From Cryobacterium glaciale (GTDB taxonomy: Bacteria; Actinomycetota; Actinomycetes; Actinomycetales; Microbacteriaceae): 64,000 bases of DNA. A model generated the notes under the pieces. It saw only the letters and a list, made by a program, of their open reading frames with translations. It did no database searches and was not told the DNA's origin. Position 1 is the first letter of the stretch. Each line of letters starts with the position of its first letter. The stretch is from the NCBI RefSeq assembly GCF_004402535.1, contig NZ_SOEY01000023.1:50412-114411 (forward strand), given 5' to 3'. Shown here in pieces: positions 24,927 through 31,864 of this stretch. The position numbers were made by a program, and so were the translations under genes.

Positions 24927-25492
24927 CCTACTCCGAGTACTCCGCTGCGTTGCAATCCCTCACCCGGGTGCCGGCCATGCTCGCCGGTGCCCTCACGGAT
25001 GCCGACGCGAGCCGAGCCGCGCAGCTCTCGGCTGCCGCCACGGCGGCTACGCAAGAACTGGAACGGCTGTCGCGGCTGCGGCGCAGTGCCGAAGCCCGCT
25101 ACGCCAGCGTGGCGGGCCAGTTGGCCGGCAGCGGGGTGACGCTCGCCCCGCAGGTGCGTGCCGCCGCGAGTGCGCTCGAAGTGGGCCGAGCGCTCGCCGC
25201 CGTGCACGAGGCCGAAACCCTGGTGGCGCGCGATCTCGCGGCCGTCGTGCGTGCCCAGCGGCTCGTGCAGCGCACCGCGGCCGAGCGGGCATCGAGCGCC
25301 CAGGCCGCGGCCGACGCCCACACCAAGTGGCAGGCCAACGCGCGCAGACAACGTGCCGAAGCGGATGCCGCGGCTGCCGCAGCCATCGTGGCCGCCGCCA
25401 GTGCGGCCACACGCCGCCGCTGGCTGATCATCGCAGGGGCGTTCGTCGCAGTCATCGCCCTCGTGGTGATCCTCGTTCTCACGCTCGGCTGA
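24923..25492 (+). CDS. Coiled-coil protein with C-terminal membrane anchor
   Basis: A 189-residue, Ala/Arg-rich, almost wholly helical protein (residues 1-160) with a basic RRR stop and a C-terminal hydrophobic helix (about 168-188, IIAGAFVAVIALVVILVLTL), a tail-anchor layout. ATGA overlap with the FtsK-like gene shows co-translation. No family is recognised. By position it could hold the ATPase, which lacks its own membrane segments, at the membrane. This is inference. Confidence 0.78.
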   Translation: MTYSEYSAALQSLTRVPAMLAGALTDADASRAAQLSAAATAATQELERLSRLRRSAEARYASVAGQLAGSGVTLAPQVRAAASALEVGRALAAVHEAETLVARDLAAVVRAQRLVQRTAAERASSAQAAADAHTKWQANARRQRAEADAAAAAAIVAAASAATRRRWLIIAGAFVAVIALVVILVLTLG

Positions 25493-25534
25493 CCCCGCAC
25501 CATTACCACCCACAGATAGTTCGAAGGAGACACA

Positions 25535-25795
25535 ATGTCACAACTCACCGCGGTGAAGCAGCAGATGGCGTCGATCGGCAATGATGCCAGGACCACTGCG
25601 CAAGGACTCGCCGGCTTTAAGGGTAAGTTCTCGCAGGCCATCAACCAGGTTCAGGCCGCGATCGGCGGTTCGGCACAGAACGTAGACAAAGACATGATTC
25701 AAACGCTGCAGGCGGCCGAGAAGCAGGTTGACGAAGCCATCGCCGCGCTGCAGCAGGCGTCGGCGGCTGCCACCAGCTTCGCCGCCTCGCTGTAG
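25535..25795 (+). CDS. WXG100-sized helical protein without the WXG motif
   Basis: An 86-residue acid/Gln/Ala-rich protein with a good ribosome site (GAAGGAG five to eleven bases before ATG). Two long amphipathic helices (about 3-41 and 48-85) are separated by an IGGSAQNVDKD turn. Size, hairpin shape and position next to an EccC-like ATPase fit the ESX/WXG100 secreted helper family, but the Trp-x-Gly turn is replaced by GGS and there is no YxxxD/E tail. It may be the secreted partner of the following toxin-like protein. Confidence 0.72.
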   Translation: MSQLTAVKQQMASIGNDARTTAQGLAGFKGKFSQAINQVQAAIGGSAQNVDKDMIQTLQAAEKQVDEAIAALQQASAAATSFAASL

Positions 25796-25802
25796 GCGTG
25801 CA

Positions 25803-26624
25803 GTGAGCGACCTGCAGCAGATCGGTGTCACGGTCACATCGATCGGTTCCAATGCCATGCACTGGGCCACCCAGTTGTGGTCGAAATCGGAGGAACTCAA
25901 AGAGTCGACCCTGCGTGCCGCCCGCGTGGCCGGCTCGTCGGGTCAGGGCCACCATGCGGCCGTGCTGCTGTCGTCTGCCGCTACGGCCTGCCGCCAGGCA
26001 TCGCAGCAGTTGGCGAAGGTTGAGCTCGTGACGCGACAGTATGCGGCGGCCACCGGTGTGGGCTCTGGCTCGGTGCCGGCTTCTACGTCTGCTTCCCGCA
26101 CGGTCGAGAACGAAAAGTGGCGCGGCGGCGCCGTTTGGCTCGACCCTGCACAATCGGGCGCAGCAGCGCCGGCCCAACTGAGCGCCGACGATATCGCAGC
26201 GCTGACCGACTTCACGGGCCCGGGCTACATTCGCATGAACGGTCTGCTGCAACGCAACGACATCGTGAGCGCGCAGGTGGCAGCGCGGGTCGTCGCAGTG
26301 AGCGCGGCGCTGGCTAAACTTCCCAACGCCCCCGGCGAGTACGTGCGCGGAGCCACGCTCGACGCGCAGCAGCTCGCGCGCTATCAGCCGGGAGCGCGGC
26401 TTTACCATCATGGGTTCACCAGCATGGACCGCGCGGTTCCATTTGAAGGAAACGTGATTTTTCACATCACATCCCGCACCGGTAAAGACGTATCGGCCTG
26501 GTCAGGCCACGCCCATACCGAGCAGGAGATTCTTTCGGATCGCGGCACACAGTTCGACGTCACGAGCCGCTACGTAGACACAAACGGAAACCACGTGATC
26601 GCCCTCGTCGAGGTAGGCGCCTGA
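25803..26624 (+). CDS. Helical N-terminal domain plus ADP-ribosyltransferase toxin-like domain
   Basis: A 273-residue protein starting at GTG seven bases after the WXG-like stop. Residues 1-95 are helical and may be the export/targeting part. From about residue 130 the sequence follows the R-S-E class of ADP-ribosyltransferase toxins: Arg182 in EYVRGATL, Thr206-Ser207 in HHGFTSMD, and an E-x-E at Glu240/Glu242 in TEQEILSD, followed by the beta strands typical of these folds. ExE usually signals Arg-directed transfer. No signal peptide is seen. No immunity gene is recognised next to it. Confidence 0.83.
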   Translation: MSDLQQIGVTVTSIGSNAMHWATQLWSKSEELKESTLRAARVAGSSGQGHHAAVLLSSAATACRQASQQLAKVELVTRQYAAATGVGSGSVPASTSASRTVENEKWRGGAVWLDPAQSGAAAPAQLSADDIAALTDFTGPGYIRMNGLLQRNDIVSAQVAARVVAVSAALAKLPNAPGEYVRGATLDAQQLARYQPGARLYHHGFTSMDRAVPFEGNVIFHITSRTGKDVSAWSGHAHTEQEILSDRGTQFDVTSRYVDTNGNHVIALVEVGA

Positions 26625-26637
26625 GTCTGTCCCGAGC

Positions 26638-27131
26638 CCCCCGCCGGTCGAGGCGCGAGGTGCCCGCGCTGGTCGAGGCGCGAGCCACCCCGCCCGCCGG
26701 TCGAGGCGCGAGGCACGAGCGATCGAGACCTGCCGACACCCCATCGCCGGTCGAGGCACGAGCGAGCGAGACCCCCAGCATCCGACCTGTGAGTTTCAGT
26801 CGCCGACCCGTGAGTCTCGGCCCGAAATTTGCGAAAAATGGCCCGAAACTCACGGCTCGGCGAGCGGATGCCGGTGCCGCCGACGCGGCCGCGACTCCAA
26901 CAGAGTTTCTTGCCCCTCCGCTGGTCGAGCCCGCCGAGACCGCCATCGTCCAACGCGACCTGTCCGCGAAAACCACCCATCCCGCCGGTCGATCCTGTCG
27001 AGACCGCCATCGTCCAGCGTGAGGTGTGTGCGGAGCCCAGCCATCTCCGCCACCCGATAAATCCAAACTGAGCGCTCGCGCCCGCCGACAGCATCCCGCT
27101 GGTCGAGGCGCGAGGAACGAGCGATCGAGCC
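26638..27131. repeat. Repeat-filled intergenic region of about 540 bp
   Basis: No gene is supported between 26625 and 27162. Truncated and full copies of the CCGGTCGAGGCGCGAGG(AACGAGCGATCGAGACC) repeat lie at about 26641-26775 and 27097-27130. Two copies of a second family (CTGGTCGAGCCCGCCGAGACC, then GCCATCGTCCAACGCGACC) lie at 26921-26968 and 26983-27032. Between them CGTGAGTCTCGGCCCGAAA faces GGCCCGAAACTCACGG as an imperfect inverted repeat. It separates the array above from a convergent ATPase gene. Confidence 0.8.
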
Positions 27132-27162
27132 CCCAACTTCGCACGCGGCACTCGGCATCGAC

Positions 27163-28257
27163 TTAGCTCGGCCGGGACAGAAGATATCGGCGCAGGCCGG
27201 GAATGGCGAAGGTGACTTTGCCGTGCCCGGCTGGTTCAATGAGCCCGGCGGCCAGGAGGCGTACGCGATAATTGGCGACCAGATTTGTTTTTGCCCCGAG
27301 ACGCAGCCCGATGTCCCCGGCGGCAGTCGGTCCGTCATCCTGCGCCATCGCCCGCAGAAAATCCAGGTCCTTGGGTGAGATCGTGGATAGGGCTGCTTCG
27401 ATGACGGTGCGGGCGTTGCGACGGTGGGCGGCTTCAATGGCCCGCTCAACAGCGCGGGCCGAGAGTATGCCGTCGTTGACTTCAGCCTCCCGCCATAGAA
27501 AATACCCGACGAGTTGAATAAGAAAGGGATACCCGCCGGTCGCCCCCGCGGACTGACGGACCAGGTCAGGTGTGACCTGGAATCCGGCGGCGGTGAACGT
27601 TTCGGCGAAAGATGCCTCCACGTCCCGCACCGCTGCCGCATGTAAGTCGATCTTGTCGGCACGGCGAAGAAAAGTTGCCACTCCTTCGTTTAGCAGGTCT
27701 GACACAGCGGAGGGCAAGCCCGCAAAGACCAGCCCGATGGGGAGCTGGTCTTGGATGAAATGTTGGATGTTTGCGGCCAACTGCGCGAGTTCGCTGCGGT
27801 CCGCTGCGTGGATCTCGTCCACAGTGATGATGAGTCCGGTATCGCGCGCGTCGAGGAGACGGAGCAGGGTCTCGCCGATACTTCGCCATGCGACCTGGCG
27901 TTCTGGGGGGAGTTGCGTGGTGACGCTGAAGCCGGCAGCGGCGATCGCGGTAATGCGGCGCACTTGTGGTCCGGTACCGAGCTCGTCGGCAAGCTGACGC
28001 ATCGATTCACCGATCCGGCCCATGAATCCATCGGTCGCCGTCTCCGAGATGACGGCCCAACCATGCGACCGAGCCAGATCGTGCGCCGCGCCGAGCATGA
28101 CGGTCTTGCCGATGCCGCGGGCGCCGGTAAAGATAGTCAGGAGTCCAGGCGCACCTGATCCAAGAGTGAGGCCATAGTCGAACTCGTCGAGCAGGCCTGC
28201 CCGGCCGAGTATCTGCGGCGGCGTAGCACCAGCTGAAGGCCGGAACGGGTTGTCCAT
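27163..28257 (-). CDS. AAA/Orc1-like ATPase (ATP-binding protein)
   Basis: A 364-residue P-loop ATPase. Walker A is GARGIGKT, Walker B LIITVDEIHA, and there is a GLPSAVSDLL sensor-like segment. The C-terminal 80 residues (from about 285) look like a winged helix (DGPTAAGDIGLRLGAKTNLVANYRVRLLAAGLIE). This layout is common in Orc1/Cdc6-like and STAND-type ATP-binding proteins that occur as accessory genes. The role is unknown. I chose ATG 28257 because AAAGG lies nine bases upstream. The open frame beyond it translates a tandem repeat. No partner gene is adjacent. Confidence 0.8.
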   Translation of the reverse strand: MDNPFRPSAGATPPQILGRAGLLDEFDYGLTLGSGAPGLLTIFTGARGIGKTVMLGAAHDLARSHGWAVISETATDGFMGRIGESMRQLADELGTGPQVRRITAIAAAGFSVTTQLPPERQVAWRSIGETLLRLLDARDTGLIITVDEIHAADRSELAQLAANIQHFIQDQLPIGLVFAGLPSAVSDLLNEGVATFLRRADKIDLHAAAVRDVEASFAETFTAAGFQVTPDLVRQSAGATGGYPFLIQLVGYFLWREAEVNDGILSARAVERAIEAAHRRNARTVIEAALSTISPKDLDFLRAMAQDDGPTAAGDIGLRLGAKTNLVANYRVRLLAAGLIEPAGHGKVTFAIPGLRRYLLSRPS

Positions 28258-28308
28258 GGCACGCATCCTTTGTGAGTGTGTGTGTGTATTGTGAGTGACT
28301 GTCCCTAT

Positions 28309-28362
28309 GTGAGTCTGGTGAGTCTGGTGAGTCTGGTGAGTCTGGTGAGTTTGGTGAGTTTG
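28309..28362. repeat. 9-base tandem repeat, six units
   Basis: Four units of GTGAGTCTG followed by two of GTGAGTTTG, without spacers, lie 52 bases upstream of the ATPase start. A looser GTGAGTG/TGTG stretch lies between array and start. Such arrays vary in copy number by slippage and could affect the promoter of the minus-strand ATPase gene. Confidence 0.9.
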
Positions 28363-28459
28363 GCCCACCATACCGTGATTCTCGATATGCCTATTCGTTC
28401 AACGCGAAACGGATGCCGCAGCGCTCGCTGACCCCGCCGGTCGAGGCGCGAGGAACGAG
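28363..28459. repeat. 97-bp direct duplication, copy 1
   Basis: This block (GCCCACCATACCGTGATTCT ... ending GCGAGGAACGAG) matches 31739-31835 with, by my count, 5 differences in 97 bases. It carries one copy of the dispersed repeat at its right end, and a further full copy follows to 28499. It lies upstream of the minus-strand ATPase gene. Confidence 0.85.
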
Positions 28460-28540
28460 ACCCCGCCGGTCGAGGCGCGAGGAACGAGCGATCGAGACCA
28501 GCCGCCAGCCCCACCCCACCTCCGCCTGCAACAATGACGC

Positions 28541-28969
28541 ATGAGCATTCACGGTAGGCACTGGTCCCAAGCAGTCGCTGTCGCCAAGTATCGACCGCGT
28601 TCACTTCAGCCCCGAGACATCCCCACCAGTCCGGGTGTGTACATCTGGTTCCGTGACGGCGAACCGGTGTATGTCGGAGAGGCCAAAGGCGTGCAGGGGC
28701 TCCGAGGGCGCCTCCGTGCGCACCTCGCGATCGGCACCGATCTGAGCCGCAGCACCCTTCGCGCGAGCGTTGCTGTCGCCCAACTCGGTGTTACCCGCGC
28801 CTACGCCAGGCAGCGACCCAGCGTCATGACCGATGCCGAGATCACACTCGTCAACGAGTGGCTGACCGCCTGCGAGCTCGGCTGGCGGGAGTGCGCCACT
28901 GGACCCGCAGCTCATGACCTGGAAGTGAAGCTTCGCAGCGAGTGGACCCCTCCGCTCAACATCCTCTGA
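28541..28969 (+). CDS. GIY-YIG nuclease-fold protein
   Basis: A 142-residue protein. The motif region is GVYIWFRDGEPVYVGEAKGV followed by LRGRLRAHL, giving the two tyrosines of the GIY-YIG core (VYIW/VYVG) and the downstream Arg. A Glu expected near the C-terminal half may be E102 in MTDAEITLVNEW. Similar stand-alone small proteins cut DNA in repair, mobility or defence. No other domain is present, so the target is unknown. It sits alone between repeats, opposite in direction to its neighbours. Confidence 0.8.
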   Translation: MSIHGRHWSQAVAVAKYRPRSLQPRDIPTSPGVYIWFRDGEPVYVGEAKGVQGLRGRLRAHLAIGTDLSRSTLRASVAVAQLGVTRAYARQRPSVMTDAEITLVNEWLTACELGWRECATGPAAHDLEVKLRSEWTPPLNIL

Positions 28970-29132
28970 AAGCGGATGCCCCCGTGCGGGCGGCACGGTC
29001 AAGGAGCCGGCATGCCTTTCGCCGGCACGTCGAGACCCCGTGACCACACGCATCCACCGCCAACCCTTTCACGACGACAGAGCGGCCGCCACCCAGGGTG
29101 AAGACCGCCCAAGCCACTACCAGCGCATGTCG

Positions 29133-30656
29133 CTACGCGACACTCCGACGTCGGCCCGCGACAATCGCGCCCCCGGCCAACAGCAACAGCAGTGCGGCGA
29201 ACCCGAGCGGTGCCGGGTCGAATCCGGTCGCAGCCAATACGGCCTGCGCCTCGCTATAAGAGAGGTACGTCACGACTCCGGCAGTATTGATGCTGAAGTA
29301 TGCGACGCGCGTGACGGCCGTTCCGTCAGCGGCGGTTCCGCTGAGCGTGACGGTGTGTGCGCCGGCAGCCAGCCCGGCGGGGATGACTCCGGATCCCGCG
29401 AACGTTCCGCTGGCATCCGCTGACCCGAACGCGATCGTGGCCGGCGTCGAGCGCACGACCACGTCGTAGGCCGTCGAAGGCTTCAGCCCGGCACCCGACA
29501 CGGTCACGGTCTTACCAGCGACCGCGTCACCCACGGCCAGACCGAGATCCAGCACCAGGCTCGGCGTGGCAGCAACGGCCGCGGTCCACTTGGCAAACAC
29601 GGTCACGTCAGCGGTAGGCGCAACAGCAAAATTGAACTTTGCCGTCAGCGCAGCGTCGCTGAACCAACCGCCGAACACCCACCCCTCGGCGGTCAGCAAC
29701 GGCGCCACGGCTAGGGCCTCCGGCACCAACCGCTGCGCGTCAACGGATCCGTGGCCGCCCATATTGAACGAGACGATCGTGTCGACCACGCTGTTGTAGC
29801 CCTGCCAGGTGCCGGGGGTGAATCCGCCGTCAACTTCGAACTCAGCGAGGTAGTGCACCGTCAGCCCGGCGACATTTCCCAGCGATGAGTCGCTGCCGCC
29901 GGCGGCGACCACGGTCGGCGCCGCGCCGACAAAGGTTACCGACGTGAGCACCCGGAGCGAACCGTCGTTCATGTAGAAGAGGTCGCGTCCAAGGGTCTTT
30001 ACCGATGCTGGCACCGTAAGGGTTGTCAACGGGTTCTCCCAGAAGGCATAGTTCTGAATAGAGGTGAGTCCTTCGTGCAGGGTGACCGACGTTAAAGCGT
30101 TCATACCGAACGCCTCTGCACCGATCCGAGTGACGGTGGCTGGCACGTCAATGAGAACTAGCTCGTTGTCCAGGAAGGCTTCGTCATTAATTTCGGTGAG
30201 CCCGTCGTGCAGCGAAACGGTCGCGAGATAGTTGTTGCTAAAGGCGTAAGCGCCAATGGTTGAAACTGACGCTGGAATATCAACAATCTTAAGTAAATTG
30301 GATGCGAAAGCCCCATTGCCGATGGCTGTCACGTTCGCGCCGATGACGACCTCAGTAAGGCCGTCTTCCCAGAAGGCTTCGTTGCCGATCGCCGTGACCA
30401 GGTAGGTCTTCGCGTCAAACGTGACGTCCGCAGGAATCACGACCTTCGGCGAGGATTGATTGTAGCCAACGACCGTGACCTCGCCTGCCACATCGCCCAG
30501 TAAATACGTGATGCCGTTATCTGCCACGAAGTTCGGAACGATGGCGTGGGCTGGCATGGCTGCCAGCGCAATCGACCCCGCCACCAAAACCCCGGCAACG
30601 GATGCCGCCACCACCCGCGAAAAACCACGTCGCGTTTGCGAAACCAAAACGGTCAC
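29133..30656 (-). CDS. Secreted leucine-rich-repeat (BspA-type) surface protein with LAxTG sorting signal
   Basis: A 507-residue surface protein. The signal peptide ends near MPAHA. BspA/LRR_5-type repeats (TVTRIGAEAFGMNALTSVTL and similar units with AFxxNxL) fill about residues 35-240. An InlB B-repeat-like unit (GWVFGGWFSDAALTAKFNF ... FAKWTA) lies near 320, and an Ig-like region follows. The C-terminus has LAATG, a hydrophobic helix and RRR, the class E sortase signal seen in actinobacteria, so it is probably wall-anchored. I chose GTG 30656 just after GGGGG; a GTG at 30683 is also possible. No sortase gene is in the window. Confidence 0.88.
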   Translation of the reverse strand: MTVLVSQTRRGFSRVVAASVAGVLVAGSIALAAMPAHAIVPNFVADNGITYLLGDVAGEVTVVGYNQSSPKVVIPADVTFDAKTYLVTAIGNEAFWEDGLTEVVIGANVTAIGNGAFASNLLKIVDIPASVSTIGAYAFSNNYLATVSLHDGLTEINDEAFLDNELVLIDVPATVTRIGAEAFGMNALTSVTLHEGLTSIQNYAFWENPLTTLTVPASVKTLGRDLFYMNDGSLRVLTSVTFVGAAPTVVAAGGSDSSLGNVAGLTVHYLAEFEVDGGFTPGTWQGYNSVVDTIVSFNMGGHGSVDAQRLVPEALAVAPLLTAEGWVFGGWFSDAALTAKFNFAVAPTADVTVFAKWTAAVAATPSLVLDLGLAVGDAVAGKTVTVSGAGLKPSTAYDVVVRSTPATIAFGSADASGTFAGSGVIPAGLAAGAHTVTLSGTAADGTAVTRVAYFSINTAGVVTYLSYSEAQAVLAATGFDPAPLGFAALLLLLAGGAIVAGRRRSVA

Positions 30657-30983
30657 TGTTACCCCCGATAATTGTGCACTCACCCAGCGAGCCGACCAAC
30701 CACGGTCGTGCGCCCCAAAAAACTACGGCATACGCCGTCACTTCACGATATCGGCCGGTCCTAACCCGACCAAGCCCCCGGCCCAAGTGGGGGTGCCCGG
30801 GTGATTACCGTCCCCGGCCCGCGGTCTCCCGCACAACAGCGCATGCCGCGCCCACCCTCTCGGCCCCGATCCACCCCGCAGGCCCTCTCCCACAAGACCC
30901 GCTGGTCGAACTCGCCGAAACCGCCATACGACCAACGCGACCTGTCTGCGAATCCCCGCCCACGGGCCCAATGCTGCAGTCAC
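30657..30983. other. Intergenic region between two minus-strand surface genes
   Basis: No gene is supported here. The left end would hold the promoter of the leucine-rich-repeat gene. At 30902-30950 there is one copy of the second dispersed repeat family (CTGGTCGAACTCGCCGAAACC, then ACCAACGCGACCTGTCTGCG). Confidence 0.7.
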
Positions 30984-31610
30984 CTACCCCGCGAACTCAA
31001 ACTCGATACTGACCTCAGGAGCGACACTCCCGATGATCCCCGAGTAGAACGCCTCGGCCTGCGCCCGCAGTCCTGCCTCGTTTTGGTCGATGTACTTCTG
31101 CTTGTTCTCGTCGCTGAGAATGCTGCTGATCATTTCAGTTTGCACGGCCGCCGGTGCCAGCCAGCCCAGGGCCTTGTTGCTCTCGAGGGCGTCTTCAAAC
31201 ACGACATCGTCAAAGCCGATGCCGATGAATTCAGGGATACTCACGCGAAACGACTCGGGGCCGGTGGATTCGATCTTCACCTGTGACCCATCAATGCCTA
31301 GTTTTGCGTCGAACGCGTACTGGAGAATCGTCGTTTTCTCGCTCTCGGGTATGACCGCTCCAAGAATCTTTCCATTGGCCTTCTTCGTATCGATACCTTC
31401 GATATGCAGGCTGAGCAAGCTGACCTCTTGTACGCGCGTGACGGACTGAACCACCTGCGAATCGCGTTCGGTCGAGCTGCTGCTGAACATCGAGGTGAGA
31501 GCGAGAGCGTTCAGTCCACCGAATGCAAAAGAGGCGCCCATTCCCGCGACAACCAGCACGGTGATCAGTAGGAGAGGCCAGAGCAGAACCCGTGCTTTGA
31601 AAAAGATCAT
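30984..31610 (-). CDS. DUF4230-like membrane-anchored protein
   Basis: A 208-residue protein with one N-terminal membrane helix (about 9-30, LWPLLLITVLVVAGMGASFAF), then an extracytoplasmic domain. VVQSVTRVQEVSLLSLHIEGI and the following beta-rich part with VSIPEFIGIGFDDVVFEDAL resemble DUF4230 proteins. It ends in a helical stretch with SDENKQKYIDQNEAGLRAQA and the strand EVSIEFEF. The function is unknown. It lies between two leucine-rich-repeat surface genes on the same strand, with long spacers, so co-transcription is uncertain. Confidence 0.6.
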   Translation of the reverse strand: MIFFKARVLLWPLLLITVLVVAGMGASFAFGGLNALALTSMFSSSSTERDSQVVQSVTRVQEVSLLSLHIEGIDTKKANGKILGAVIPESEKTTILQYAFDAKLGIDGSQVKIESTGPESFRVSIPEFIGIGFDDVVFEDALESNKALGWLAPAAVQTEMISSILSDENKQKYIDQNEAGLRAQAEAFYSGIIGSVAPEVSIEFEFAG

Positions 31611-31738
31611 GACGATTCAGTGTCCAGTTTCGTTCGAGGTCAAAAAATTAAGTGGTGTGGAACGGCCACAGCAGATCGCCGCGTCAAGCCCCTACTCGAA
31701 CCATAGACGTATGCAGGCAACAGGGATTCACCGATCCG

Positions 31739-31835
31739 GCCCACCAAACCGTGATTCTCGATATACCTAATCGTTTAACGCGAAACGGATGCCGCAACGC
31801 TCGCTGACCCCGCCGGTCGAGGCGCGAGGAACGAG
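31739..31835. repeat. 97-bp direct duplication, copy 2
   Basis: Partner of 28363-28459 in the same orientation, 3.4 kb away. It includes the dispersed repeat (CCGCCGGTCGAGGCGCGAGG), which here continues with AACGAGCGATCGAGACC to 31846. It lies upstream of the minus-strand DUF4230-like gene, just as copy 1 lies upstream of the ATPase gene. Confidence 0.85.
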
Positions 31836-31864
31836 CGATCGAGACCCGTCGCTGCCCGCTCTAT

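Noticed and set aside
16979..26624. Canonical type VII (ESX) secretion locus
   Set aside because: EccB, EccD, EccE, mycosin and a WXG motif are absent. Only the FtsK module pattern and small helical protein are similar, so I describe it as type VII-like at most.
26660..27071. Plus-strand open frames between the toxin-like gene and the ATPase
   Set aside because: They translate the dispersed repeats, lack ribosome sites and overlap in several frames.
28309..28362. Possible CRISPR array
   Set aside because: Units are 9 bases with no spacers and no cas genes nearby; this is a simple tandem repeat.
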